A stretch of 64,000 nucleotides of DNA from Reticulitermes speratus (GCA_021186555.1 JAJKFL010000005.1:48325135-48389134), one strand, 5' to 3'. Shown: positions 1 to 10,165, counted from the stretch's first letter. Program-made: numbers and translations. Notes: generated by a model not told the origin, from the sequence alone.

Positions 1-18
1 CTGTTGGTTCTTTAAACT

Positions 19-288
19 TTGAACAGAACTATAATTTTGCTTATCGTGTATTGGTGTGAAACTTGGTCTGTCATATTAAGGGAAGGACATAGGCTGGGGG
101 TGTTCCTGAATAGGGTGCTGAGGAAGATATTTGGGCCTAAGATGGACGATGTAACAGGACACTTGTGGAGACTGCATAATGAGAAGTTTTATGATTCGTA
201 CTCCTCACGAAATATTTTTTCGGTGTTCAAATCAAGGAGGATTAGCTTGGTGGGGCATGTAGCACGTATGGAGGATAACAGAAATTGA
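19..288 (+). mobile_element. LINE-A 3' fragment (ORF2 C-terminus)
   Basis: The translation carries the end of a non-LTR retrotransposon ORF2 downstream of the reverse transcriptase: a degenerate YGCETWS-type motif (YWCETWS), then VLRKIFGPK and RRISLVGHVARM. The frame closes at 286-288, before the usual end of such proteins. It has no start of its own, so it is a truncated dead copy. The call rests on family recall of the GPKRDEVTG/HVARM pattern. Confidence 0.8.
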
Positions 289-296
289 TACGGGGT

Positions 297-478
297 TATT
301 TGGCGAAAACATAAATACTACAAACAAAAACACAGAACTTGTATTAGTCGCTAGTAAGGAAATTGGTCGAGGATTGCAGAGAAAACCGCGTGTTTTTGCG
401 TCTCGCCAACAGAATGCAGGACCGAATTACAACATAACAGTAGGTAATAAATCCTTCGAAAATGTAACAAAGTTCAAA
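297..478 (+). mobile_element. LINE-A RT-thumb fragment, out of order
   Basis: Reads NKSFENVTKFK near 445-478, a stretch that in intact LINE-A copies lies upstream of the YGCETWS region. Here it follows that region (19-288), so the two pieces are separate or rearranged insertions. A stop follows immediately. Confidence 0.6.
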
Positions 479-479
479 T

Positions 480-830
480 GCTGATACTGTCTGAGGAGTC
501 TGCACTGGAGGAAAGGCGACCGTCCCTTGTTTGTGACCGGTAACCGATGTCGTCCAGTTAAAAATTGGACTAAAGAAGTGCCTTCGTGTTTTGTGAGTGT
601 GAGATAATACAGTTATTTTTGTAGTGTTCTGTGTGGTGAGAGCTGTGCATAAATTTGACTTTAGGATCGCTATAAGCGAAACATCTAACAAATGGCGACC
701 AGTGGAAAGGTCACGCAGTGATAGAGACTTGTGTTTTGGACATGATCTGTTTGTTCTCCCCCGACGATCATCGCAAGTGTTAAGGGACTCTACCCACGCT
801 GTGCAGGTCAACTGCGTTCTCTGAAAGAAA
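480..830 (+). repeat. Unclassified interspersed repeat, copy 1
   Basis: This block is similar in inverted orientation to 14940-15350. Shared landmarks include the cacacagagt/ctgcaggtcaactgc end, the gcgaaacatctaacaaatg core and gtgagtgtgagataat. No terminal repeats or coding capacity were recognised. Confidence 0.55.
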
Positions 831-1553
831 AGTATTTTGGAAGGACAGTAAACTTCTAAACTTACAAACGTACAGAATACGAAAATTTGTTGTGGGTTCT
901 ATCGGACTGGATTCCGTTGTTTTGACAAAGTCAGTATTCTGGATCACTGTTATGAGATCTGGGAATAACTTCTCTAAATATCATGGGGGTGGAGGGGGGT
1001 GGGGGCCCCATTATCGAATAGCGTGAAGATCGAACCCCACCCGTTATCTACGCTACTGTATTAGTACCTATTTTTGTCCTGTCCTTGAGTTTTCTGGCCT
1101 TATCTTCAGATAGCACATTAGACTCCCTGCTGTAACATGGGCTACAGCCACAGTGCATTCCTAAGTTCCTCAAAGTACTTTCAATTACACCACGACGTCT
1201 GCCGTCCTCTGCATTCCCAACACCCTGCCATTCGACACTGTAGGCTGCCAACATGTCTGACGCAGCGTTTGTGAACACTTCAGAGCAGTGTTTCTCAATG
1301 CTGTTGGTACAGCGGTCCCCTACAAAATCTCCCCAATTCTGCGAACCCCCTTTCAAAATAATTTCACTCGCGAACCCCTTTGGCCTTAAGATTACAACAT
1401 TACAAATAGGAAATATACGGTACTTAAAACGTCAAAACCTTTATATAAACGTAAAAATTTGTTAAAAAACGCCAATTTTCTTAGAGTAGTGACAATAAAA
1501 CCCAGGTTAAGGAAACAACAAAGGAAAGAAACCTCATATTCTGCTGAGTAAAG
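831..1553. other. No gene recognised
   Basis: Short open frames here lack domain signatures. A G-rich stretch (about 984-1007) and text resembling a degraded hAT-MITE end (about 1283-1382) are the only notable features. Confidence 0.4.
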
Positions 1554-1555
1554 TA

Positions 1556-2116
1556 CAGGGTGTTTCATAAATCCCTCCGGAATTTCGGAGGTCTGTAGCT
1601 CAGGAGCCAAATCACACACGGGGGATGAGAGCATGTCAGTGAAAAGAGTACATATCCAAATTTTGAACCTACCTTACAAATGTTCAATATGTCCCCCTTT
1701 GGTGACTCGACAGACGTTAATCCTGTAATCTAGCTCCTGCCACACACGTTCCAACATATGAACGTCGATGGTAGCAACTGCATCCATAATTCTTAGCCGA
1801 AGCTCCGGTAAATCTCTTGGTAAAGGAGGCACGTAAACACGATCTTTAACGTAACCCCACAGGAAAAAGTCACATGGAGTAAGGTCGGGTGACCTGGCAG
1901 GCCAGGGAATAAGTGTTGAGCTTTCTGTTCACCTGAAAACGCCATGTTTGCACACCACTGCCTCCTAGCGGAGAAACGGGTAACTACGCCATCGCATCTG
2001 TCACGAAAAAACTTTTACATTTCCTCTATCCGTTGGCATGCTTTTATCTCTTATATGTGGGTTTGCTACTGTACGGCCAAGCCTCTAAATCCCGGATGGA
2101 CTTATGAAACACGCTG
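1556..2116 (-). mobile_element. Internally deleted Tc1/mariner-like element
   Basis: TA dinucleotides flank both ends (1554-1555, 2117-2118). The ends form imperfect terminal inverted repeats: cagggtgtttcataaatccc on the left, with its complement ending at 2116. Minus-strand positions 1918 to 1674 encode the C-terminal third of a DDE transposase, with SPDLTPCDFFLWGYVK and a closing GGHIEHL before the stop. The N-terminal and first catalytic parts are absent. Same type as 28915-29491. Confidence 0.75.
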
Positions 2117-2198
2117 TACATTCAGCTCGCGGCAGGTTGAGAAATGTTGCTTTGTATCACTGTAGTACTATCAGCGTTTTTGAGTTTTGGAGCCCGAG

Positions 2199-2345
2199 GG
2201 CCAGTCCATTTGAAATTTATGGTGGGCAAAGTGGCACTGGGACAAGCCTGTCTCCGAGTACTTCGGTTTTTACCCCGTCACTATAATTCCACCACTGCTC
2301 CATACTCCTGTTCATCTTAATATTACTCTTATTAGCAGGAAAAAC
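2199..2345 (+). mobile_element. S4 SINE body fragment
   Basis: Diverged S4 body (caaagtggcactgggacaag, cgagtacttcggttttt, ccaccactgctccat). The tRNA-like head is missing. It is followed by a 17-G tract at 2395-2411. Confidence 0.6.
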
Positions 2346-2575
2346 AGGCCAAGCGCGGGAACCTTCAAACAAAGCAATGCTGTGTCGCATATTCGGGGGG
2401 GGGGGGGGGGGCATTGGACAGAAAAAATGTGCTTCAACATTCCTTCCCCTATTTATTAATGTTTTAAAATCAGTTCCTACCTTACAGAAAACACGCGGTC
2501 AACATTATGAATACAAACCCGTTAATATTGTTTGTGGGGGAAGGAAAAGTCGCCATTTGTTGTGATACGAAACAC

Positions 2576-3525
2576 GTTTTTATTATTGAAGGGCCCCGTA
2601 GCAGATACTACGGACGCACCGCAGCCTTGAAGGCTTATTGTGCAACTCTTGTGATGAAGATGATGAAGTTTCTTTCTTCTGCTTTTCCATTTTAATTGAG
2701 CACCGGTGGAATGAAATTGACAGGGGAAAACCGAAGTACTCGGAGAAAAATCTGTCCCAGTGCTACTTTGTCCACCACAAATCCCACTTAGACCTAACCG
2801 GAATTTTTTTTTTAAATATTTTGTCTGTGGCAGGATTTTTTTTCTTTTTCCTTTCATCCATTTTGTAATCTTAAATCCTTTCGTCCTTCTTCATGTCACT
2901 TTTTGTTCCATACTACTGTCCTTATACAACAAACACAACACAAATATCCATGCCCCCGGCGGGATTTTTTTTTTCTGTCCGGGGTTTTTCCCCTTTGATC
3001 CATTTTTGTACTGTTTAAATCCTTTTCGTCCTTCATGTCACTTTACGTTCCATGCTACCGTCCTTATACAACAAACACAACACAAATATCTATGCCCCCG
3101 GTGGGATTTCTTTTTCCCTGTCCGGGGTTTTCCCCCTTTTGATCCATTTTGTACTGTTTTATATCCTTTCGTCCTTCATGTCACTTTTTGTTCCATACTA
3201 CTGTCCTTATACAACAAACACAACACAAATATCCATGCCCCGGCGGGATTTTTTTTTTCTGTCCGGGGTTTTTCCCCTTTGATCCATTTTTGTACTGTTT
3301 AAATCCTTTTCGTCCTTCATGTCACTTTACGTTCCATGCTACCGTCCTTATACAACAAACACAACACAAACATCCATGCCCCCGGTGGGATTCGAACCCA
3401 CGATCCTAGTAAGCGAGCGGCCGAAGACCCACGCCTTAGACCGCACGGCCACTGGGATCGGCAAGGGATCGAACCCCCTCCGCGGTGAGAGGTCGGCGAC
3501 TAACCGCCTGAGCCATGACACGGCC
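2576..3525 (-). mobile_element. Composite S4/S2b SINE with tandem S2b bodies
   Basis: One 11-bp duplication (atacgaaacac, 2565-2575 and 3526-3536) flanks the whole block, so it behaves as one insertion. Read on the minus strand: S4 head (3525-3465), one complete S2b with head and body (3462 to about 3249), three headless S2b bodies (about 3248-3107, 3106-2965, 2964-2804), then the S4 body. Each headless body begins at the T-loop: the window shows GGGAT at 2961, 3103 and 3245 running into the next T-tract, where the complete copy reads GGGATTCGAACCC (from 3387). Units are about 142 bp. Units 1 and 3, and 2 and 4, share variants. Confidence 0.8.
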
Positions 3526-3685
3526 ATACGAAACACATTAAATACGCTGTGTAGGCAGATTGCAGTGTTCGTGAATGTAAAAGCACATGTAGTTACCACT
3601 AGGGTTTAAAGGGCTGGGTATGTTATTGAAATGAACTTAATGTTTCAAACCAAGAAGTACGTTCAGTTCATGTCTGTCTACTTAC

Positions 3686-3827
3686 GCCATTCTTTTGGAG
3701 TCCTGCCCAGGCACGATCCTTCGTCACTGTCGTAGAAAAAGGACCTGAATGCCTCGAAGTTGGACTTGCGGGGCGGACGCGAGAACAGCGCCTCCATAGG
3801 GTCCACGAACTTGTTACTCTTGTTCAT
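3686..3827 (-). CDS. Na+/K+-ATPase beta subunit, first coding exon
   Basis: The exon encodes 47 residues plus one base of the next codon, beginning with Met at 3827-3825. The segment FEAFRSFFYDSDEGS followed by CLGRTPKEW matches the cytoplasmic N-terminus of Na+/K+-ATPase beta subunits (nervana type), which carry a GRT.xxW motif just before the single membrane helix. A consensus donor (GTAAGT) follows at 3685. A strong acceptor (cttctcttgcag) ends at 3851, so the coding exon carries 23 nt of 5' UTR and a non-coding exon should lie to the right. The beta subunit chaperones and modulates the sodium pump alpha subunit at the plasma membrane. The membrane helix and glycosylated ectodomain must be in later exons left of position 1, so the intron exceeds 3.6 kb and holds LINE and SINE insertions. 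Other beta-subunit paralogs are possible. Confidence 0.75.
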
Positions 3828-3850
3828 GTCTGCGGTACACTGCTACGTAT
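3828..3850 (-). other. 5' UTR part of the ATPase beta exon
   Basis: Sequence between the predicted splice acceptor (AG at 3852-3851) and the start codon. It contains no upstream ATG. Confidence 0.5.
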
Positions 3851-4098
3851 CTGCAAGAGAAGTGCGCCATCAGCGTACGGTCTGTTTCCTTTCAAGCTTC
3901 TATCGCCTTACTGCCTCCACACCAGGGTCACGTGACTCTGATTGAGGTGGCTCTCAGTTCATAACGCTTCTCTTTGTTAATCGTTCAAGGCACGGTGGTA
4001 ACTATATGTACCACATGCTTTAATATTAAAACCCTTCTCGTTTTGCGTACAGAGCATCTTTTATGTCATTTGAGGTTCTCGTTCCGTAGGTGGTGATG

Positions 4099-4111
4099 CA
4101 GTTCTAGGATG
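4099..4111 (+). repeat. Left piece of a hairpin-family element split by the TTAA element
   Basis: The flank ctaggatg before the TTAA at 4112, joined to cgcc.. after the TTAA at 5707, matches the start of the hairpin family (cctggatgttacgcc in other copies). This supports a clean insertion at TTAA. Confidence 0.5.
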
Positions 4112-4115
4112 TTAA

Positions 4116-5706
4116 CCCTTTAAAGGCCAAGATTATGCTGAATTATATATAAAGATACAGCCCGTACCGCGCAGTAAACACACTCCGTCTCGGTTATACA
4201 AACCATCAGTTAATGCTGTACAATGAAATAATCGCTGTTTGTTCTGAGATCCACACAAAACACATAAATACAGTCCGTACCGCGCAGTAAACACACTCCG
4301 TCTCAGTTATACAAACCAGTCAGTTAATGCTGTACAGTGAAATAATCGCTGTTTGTTCTGAGATCCACACAAAACACATAATACAGTCCGTACCGCGCAG
4401 TAAACACACTCCGTCTCAGTTATACAAACCAGTCAGTTAATGTTGTACAGTGAAATAATCGCTGTTTGTTCTGAGATCCACACAAAACACATAAACACAG
4501 TCCGTACCGCGCAGTAAACACACTCCGTCTCAGTTATACAAACCAGTCAGTTAATGCTGTACAGTGAAATAATCGCTGTTTGTTCTGAGATCCACACAAA
4601 ACACATTAATACAGTCCGTACCGCGCAGTAAACACACTCCGTCTCAGTTATACAAACCAGTCAGTTAATGTTGTACAGTGAAATAATCGCTGTTTGTTCT
4701 GAGATCCACACAAAACACATAAATACAGTCCGTACCGCGCAGTAAACACACTCCGTCTCAGTTATACAAACCAGTCAGTTAATGCTGTACAGTGAAATAA
4801 TCGCTGTTTGTTCTGAGATCCACAAAAACACATAAATACAGTCCGTACCGCGCAGTAAACACACTCCGTCTCAGTTATACAAACCAGTCAGTTAATGTTG
4901 TACAGTGAAATAATCGCTGTTTGTTCTGAGATCCACACAAAACACATAAATACAGTCCGTACCGCGCAGTAAACACACTCCGTCTCGGTTATACAAACCA
5001 ATCAGTTAATGTTGTACAGTGAAATAATCGCTGTTTGTTCTGAGATCCACACAAAACACATAAATACAGTCCGTACCGCGCAGTAAACACACTCCGTCTC
5101 AGTTATACAAACCAGTCAGTTAATGTTGTACAGATAAATAATCGCTGTTTGTTCTGAGATCCACACAAAACACATAAATACAGTCCGTACCGCGCAGTAA
5201 ACACACTCCGTCTCAGTTATACAAACCAGTCAGTTAATGCTGTACAGTGAAATAATCGCTGTTTGTTCTGAGATCCACACAAAACACATAAATACAGTCC
5301 GTACCGCGCAGTAAACACACTCCGTCTCAGTTATACAAACCAATCAGTTAATGCTGTACAGTGAAATAATCGCTGTTTGTTCTGAGATCCACAAAAACAC
5401 ATAAATACAGTCCGTACCGCGCAGTAAACACACTCCGTCTCAGTTATACAAACCAGTCAGTTAATGCTGTACAGTGAAATAATCGCTGTTCTGAGATCCA
5501 CACAAAACACATAAATACAGTTCGTAATGCGCAGTTAAACACAACCGTCTCAGTTTACAAATTACGTCAGTTAATGCTGTACATGTAGTAGTAAATGTTG
5601 TTTGTTCTGGACCACACAAAACCTTAAATACACTGTGTGGGAAGAACGTAGAATTTGTGAGTGTTAAACCTAGCGGTACGTTTAGTAATTACTGGGCTTT
5701 AAAGTG
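4116..5706 (-). mobile_element. TTAA-flanked piggyBac-like MITE with 114-bp satellite, copy 1
   Basis: TTAA occurs at both borders (4112-4115, 5707-5710). Ends are CCCTTTAAAGGCC on the left and, inverted, CACTTTAAAGCCC on the right. The right-hand 70 bp, read on the minus strand, align with the left ends of the copies at 20177 and 47274 (shared: ggtttaaca.tcaaaaattgtacg). The interior is 13 head-to-tail units of about 114 bp. There is no transposase, so it is non-autonomous. The piggyBac assignment rests on the TTAA target and CCC-type ends. Confidence 0.65.
4157..5640 (+). repeat. 114-bp tandem satellite, 13 units
   Basis: The unit starts cagtccgtaccgcgcagtaa and recurs at 4157, 4271, 4384, 4498, 4612 and so on to about 5518; spacing is 112-114 bp. 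Units are nearly identical except the first and last, and the last (about 5518-5640) is strongly diverged. Small variants (cagtcag/caatcag, gctgtac/gttgtac, one cagataaa unit) differ between units. Confidence 0.95.
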
Positions 5707-5710
5707 TTAA

Positions 5711-5815
5711 CGCCATGTAGGCTAGTTAAATAGTTACCGACGTTTCGGAGGCACTGCACTCCTTCGAAACGTCTGTAACTGTTTACCGTTTGACACGGCG
5801 TAACATCCCAGAAGA
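5711..5815 (+). repeat. Hairpin-family element (GACGTTTCG core), right part
   Basis: Arms pair around gcactgcact: tagttaccgacgtttcggag against ctccttcgaaacgtctgtaactgttta. It ends acggcgtaacatccc, complementary to the family start. With 4099-4111 it makes a full element interrupted by the satellite-bearing transposon. Confidence 0.65.
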
Positions 5816-6147
5816 CTTGACCCTTCATCTGTACCGCTGTGAGAACCTCAAATGTCGTAGCAGTTATTTCCTACACAGCCTGAAGGGGTTGGTGCAGTGA
5901 AACGGAACCTGGGAATAACGGAAACCTGTCTTTAGCTGAAAAATTTTACAGTACCCAGGATCCAAACTTCAAGTACCTGTGTGAAACGGAACCTGCCTGC
6001 AGCGGGAGAAAATTGGGTTCCTTGCGGTTCCGTCGTAGGCAGGTTTTACTGTATTTCTTTTAATGGAGGTGCAGTGTGTTTTAGGGGTTAAATGCCAGGC
6101 TGAACACTAACCTGCGCGCAAATTATAGCGTATATATATATATTATA
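5816..6147. other. No feature recognised
   Basis: Contains two similar stretches around gtgaaacggaacctg (5898 and 5981) but no coding signal. Confidence 0.35.
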
Positions 6148-6215
6148 CAGGGTATACACAAAAGAATGGCGGTTTCAATGGTGAATTAAGGGAACGCACA
6201 TTCTTGTGTATACTG
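6148..6215. mobile_element. 68-bp TA-flanked MITE
   Basis: TA at 6146-6147 and 6216-6217. Ends cagggtatacacaaaagaat and its imperfect complement attcttgtgtatactg. Same family as 31950-32027. Confidence 0.6.
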
Positions 6216-6539
6216 TATATATATATAATAATATATTATATATTTTTATATTGTAAATACCGCCCATGTCTCGGTTATAGGGAGATTTCTCTAGTAACGA
6301 GGCACGTAAATTGGAAACAGACATGTTGTAACTGATAATAACGTGGTAAAGATAAAGCAGAAGTCTTTGGCCGGTGAAATTTTCAAGCGGAAGGCTAGGA
6401 ACGAGTCATTGCTATCACGATAGCCAATCTATGCCCGTATGGAAGTACAGTTCGTACTAAAAACATTGCACCTGCTGTATACGCCCTGTAATACGTGATG
6501 ATAATCCTTCCAAGCATTTTTTAAATCAGTTATTTTTTG

Positions 6540-6730
6540 ATGATAATGTTGATGAAGGATAGAAATGACGGGAAAACGAGGAAGAAGGCGTAAGCAGCTA
6601 CTGGATGACCTTAAGGAAAAGAGAAGATAATGGGAATTGAAAGAGGAAGCACTAGATCGCACTGTGTGGAGAACTCGCTTTGGAAGGGCTACGGACCTGT
6701 CGTAAGACAGACTACAGAATGAATGACTGT
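6540..6730 (+). mobile_element. LINE-B 3' fragment
   Basis: Translates as EMTGKRGRRRKQLLDDLKEK, then after a stop EEALDRTVWRTRFGRA. This is the C-terminal end of the LINE-B ORF2 also seen at 33865 and 45005. Stops mark it as dead. Confidence 0.75.
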
Positions 6731-6954
6731 TGGTGGTAATAATCACATGCACGTAACGGTCATCTTGTTCTGATTTTGGCCCTAATTTTCCACTTTCACG
6801 TTTGTCACTTTCGCTGTCCCTGCTGCGGGTCATTTCGACTGTCTGTTATTCATATTTTTAAAGTCGTTTGTATTATACAGGTACATTCCCATTCACAGTA
6901 CCTTTTCCCTACTTTGTCTACGTGTTCACGAACACCGGTGCAGGTTTAAGTCCC

Positions 6955-7205
6955 CAGGGATGTTACGCCGTGTCGATTGGTAGTTACCGACGTTTTTCAG
7001 AGGAGCGTAATATCTCCATCTTCATAGTCGAGCAGTCCGAGAGGTTTGTCGATGTGTGAGGCGTAACCAAACGGATCGTCGCCCTCCCATACACCACCCG
7101 CTGCCAGATCTGTATAAGGCACCCACACTCACGATACCAACATATTCATTAACACTGAAACTGGTAACTTCAACGTTTACCGAAACGTCGGAAAATAATT
7201 TCTCT
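6955..7205 (+). repeat. Hairpin-family element, imperfect
   Basis: Left arm ggatgttacgccgtgtcgat..gttaccgacgttt (6959-7000). A partial opposite arm has accgaaacgtcggaaaataa near 7178-7200. The middle is unrelated to other copies. Confidence 0.5.
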
Positions 7206-8157
7206 ACCTGGCCCAGTCCTGAAAGCCGATCCAACGAGTCGTTTTATGTAATGTCCTCACACTTGTATTTTGCCTCTTTTGCTGCTTCTGTCGTAAAATT
7301 GTGTACTTTCAGAACTCTTTGCTGCAGTGCCCTCTTTTCGTCAAAGAATCGTCTATCGAATATATCGGTGATATAGCTGACACGACATAAAATTCACTCC
7401 CCTCTCTTGACACTAATACAATTGACAGTAACGCCGAGGGCAGATTCTGCACAGTGGACCTTATCGGACTGATGAACTCAACAATACACCTCGCGTACAG
7501 AGTAGGTCCGCCCGCCACCTGCGTTAGATTTTTCATTGGCCAAAAACCATTGCTCCATCTATACTAGCACTCAGACCTGTAGTATTAACTCGGTACTACT
7601 GTCTGACTGAACACTGAACACGGATGTACGTTCCTCCACATTGCCTACCACCGGTGTGGGCTGCAGGAAGTTAATTTCCCCCCACTTTTCGCAACAATCC
7701 GCCTTCATCGTTCTGTAGATCAGTAAAACTAGGTCGTAGACATAAATATCTGATTCTGAAATTGGCGCCAGAAAGGACGGCGGCGTATTTTATGGGGTCA
7801 GTGGCGTCGACGTATTGGCAGACGCGGATGCGGCTGTGGTGTAACAGCCTAAGACATCCAGATTCTTTTAAAAAGAATTCTAACCATAGCATGGCATAAA
7901 GTAAGTTAACTTAATCCAACAAACTAACGTAACTTAACCACTGAACACATTGGCTCATGCGATAATGCTTCTGATTTGTAGTCGGGAAAGCCCGTGACGT
8001 GCCCTTGCGATTTTTTTACAACAAAAATTGGGGGGGGGGGTGTTCTGGAGCTGGAGGCATTTTAGGTGCCATTCTTAGGCCATAATTCATATTGTTTCTC
8101 AACTTTATTGAAGTCAACTAATTGGAAAAATAACACATACCTATATTTTGTACAAAT
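7206..8157. other. No gene recognised
   Basis: Several short open frames on both strands (for example minus 7309-7536 and 7671-7892) show no motif I recognise. An 11-G run sits at 8030-8040. Confidence 0.35.
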
Positions 8158-8168
8158 AATAGGCAATC

Positions 8169-8424
8169 CGATCCCAGTGGCCGCGCGGTCTAAGGCGTGG
8201 GTTTACGGCCGCTCGCTTACTAGGATCGTGGGTTCCAATCCCACCGGGGGCATGGATGTCTGTCTGTTGTGAGTGTTGTGTGTTGTCAGGTAGAGGTCTC
8301 TGCGTCGGGCTGGTCACTCGTCCAGAGGAGTCCTACCGAGGGTGGTGTGTCTAAAAAGCGTGTGATCGTGAAGCCTCGAAAAATGAGGCGGCCTAGGCCC
8401 TCTAGGGGCTGTCGAGCCATAAAA
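8169..8424 (+). mobile_element. S2a SINE, full length
   Basis: Flanked by 11-bp duplications (aataggcaatc, 8158-8168 and 8425-8435). Has the tRNA-like head with B box gggttccaatccc, the a-type body (gtcaggtagaggtctctgcg) and a short A tail. Confidence 0.85.
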
Positions 8425-8639
8425 AATAGGCAATCTACATTATCAGCAGCAACAGACATTACGTGCTTTAGCAGTGGTACAAACAACTATATATATGAAG
8501 GCGAAAATGTACAGAGTTGAGCAGGGGTGCACAAATCCCAACATAACAATTGCAAAACCCATAATTTGGTTTTTATGATTGTCATTTTATATGTGTGGAT
8601 AAGTTCTGGTACTTCAGTAATTTAACTTTGTATACATTC

Positions 8640-8783
8640 ATCCCTTGTTTGAGGCGGGGAGAGAGGCGTGGACTGGATTGATCTGCTTCAGGATAGGTAA
8701 AGTGGCGGACTGTTGTTAACGCGGCAATGAACCTCCGGGATCCATACAATGCGGGGAATTTCTCGACTAGCTGAGGAACTGTT
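8640..8783 (+). mobile_element. LINE-A 3' end, left part
   Basis: Reads gactggattgatctgcttca..gcggggaatttctcgactag, the LINE-A ORF2 end. The SINE at 8784-9290 splits it; the LINE resumes at 9303 with gcttctcaaggatttttctcc. Confidence 0.75.
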
Positions 8784-9290
8784 TTTTTTCTTTGTGGTGA
8801 AGGGCCCCGCAGCAGATGCTTCGGACGCTCCGCAGCCTTAAGCATATTGTGCAACCCTATGATGAAGATGAAAGATTATCAATTTTTTTCATTTTTACAA
8901 GTAATGGAGCACCGGAGGAATGAAATTGACAGGGGAAAACCGAAGTACTCGGGGAAAAACCTGTCCCAGTGCCACTTTGTCTACCACAAATCCCACATGG
9001 ACTGACCCGGGATTTTTTTTTTTTGCCTGTCCGGAGTTTTTTCCCTTTGATCCATTTTTGTACTTTTTAAACCTTTCGTCCTTCATGTCACTTTACGGTC
9101 CATATTACCGTCCTTACAGCAAACACAACACAAACATCCATGCCCCCGGTGGGATTCGAACCCACGATCCCAGTAAGCGAGCGGCCGAAGACCCACGCCT
9201 TAGATCGCGCGGCCACTGGGATCGGCCGGGATCGAACCCCGGCCTCCGCGGTAGGAGGCCGGCGACTAACCGCCTGACCATGGCACGGCC
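8784..9290 (-). mobile_element. Composite S4/S2b SINE
   Basis: Imperfect 12-bp duplications (tgaggaactgtt 8772-8783, tgaagaattgtt 9291-9302) flank the whole block. On the minus strand: S4 head (9290-9228), complete S2b (9227 to about 9014), S4 body. The S2b is joined inside the S4 B box; the window reads GGGAT at 9009 running into the T-tract, and GGGATCGAACC from 9228. Same internal join as the composite at 2576, but a different host site. Confidence 0.8.
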
Positions 9291-9302
9291 TGAAGAATTG
9301 TT

Positions 9303-9345
9303 AGCTTCTCAAGGATTTTTCTCCAGTTAGTAGAAGGCACGAGGT
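9303..9345 (+). mobile_element. LINE-A 3' end, right part
   Basis: Continues the LINE-A 3' UTR after the SINE and ends with a tcca gttagta tail, as in the copies at 33600 and 45637. Confidence 0.6.
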
Positions 9346-9690
9346 CTCCAGGAATACAAATATTCCCCAGTTGGGATTCGGACCAACAATCCGAGTTTGT
9401 AGATGCACGCAACTCCGCGGGTGCGGCTGTTAACACGTTCTCGGCCGTCGTGATGTTTTCACTGTACCAGGCGACGCAGATGACGTACTTTGACAAACAG
9501 TAAATGCTAATGGGTAATCCATCCAGTCACTTTCCTAATTGCACATACTACTGGCACCACCGAAATGTCGAACGTCACTACAAATAACATCTGTGTATAT
9601 AAAATACCTTTTAGTTTCAATGTATTCAGTGTCTGCTGTAAACTATTTAAAATAACATGGTTTACGTAACAGACTGGAGTCAGGATATCT
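9346..9690. other. Diverged tRNA-like/SINE debris
   Basis: A B-box-like ttgggattcggaccaac occurs near 9372. Nothing else could be assigned. Confidence 0.3.
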
Positions 9691-9692
9691 TA

Positions 9693-9985
9693 GTCGGACA
9701 GTGACTAGACTATGGGCTGGATGACCGAGGAATCAGAGTTCGATTTCCGACACAAGTCAGTAGACCGACTGTGGGCCCCACTGAGCTTGTTATCCAATGG
9801 GCGCCTGAAGCTTATTTTCTCCGGAGGTAAAGAAACCGGCCGAGAAGTTGATCGCTCCCCTCCATCTGATGTCGAGGTTAACGATTTCGTGAAGCAATAC
9901 AACCACTCTGACATGTGCCATAATGGCCGTTGCTTAATTGAGCACACGGACGACTTTACCTTTACATTTTGTGTAATAAATAAAG
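9693..9985 (+). mobile_element. S1 SINE, diverged
   Basis: Degenerate head (agtgactagactatgggctgga), B box gttcgatttcc, then the S1 body with gtgggccccactgagc, ccggaggtaaagaaaccggc and a terminal actttacctttac motif. Confidence 0.65.
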
Positions 9986-10165
9986 AGATTCATATATTTG
10001 TATCTATTGCAAGCAAAGTACCCGTTTGTCTCTCGGAGCAGACTTGCTGTACTTGTCTGTGTGGTTTCTGTCTTAGCTAAAAGATTAAACAAAACAGGCA
10101 TGACAGTAAGTTACATCCTAAATTGTTTTATCTTCTAACTGTGCACATTCAATTTAATAGATGAT

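Noticed and set aside
4157..5640. CRISPR-like array
   Set aside because: The 114-bp units are contiguous with no unique spacers, and the context is an insect transposon.
8169..8260. tRNA gene calls at SINE heads
   Set aside because: A and B boxes and cloverleaf-like text are present, but each continues into a repeated SINE body bounded by target duplications.
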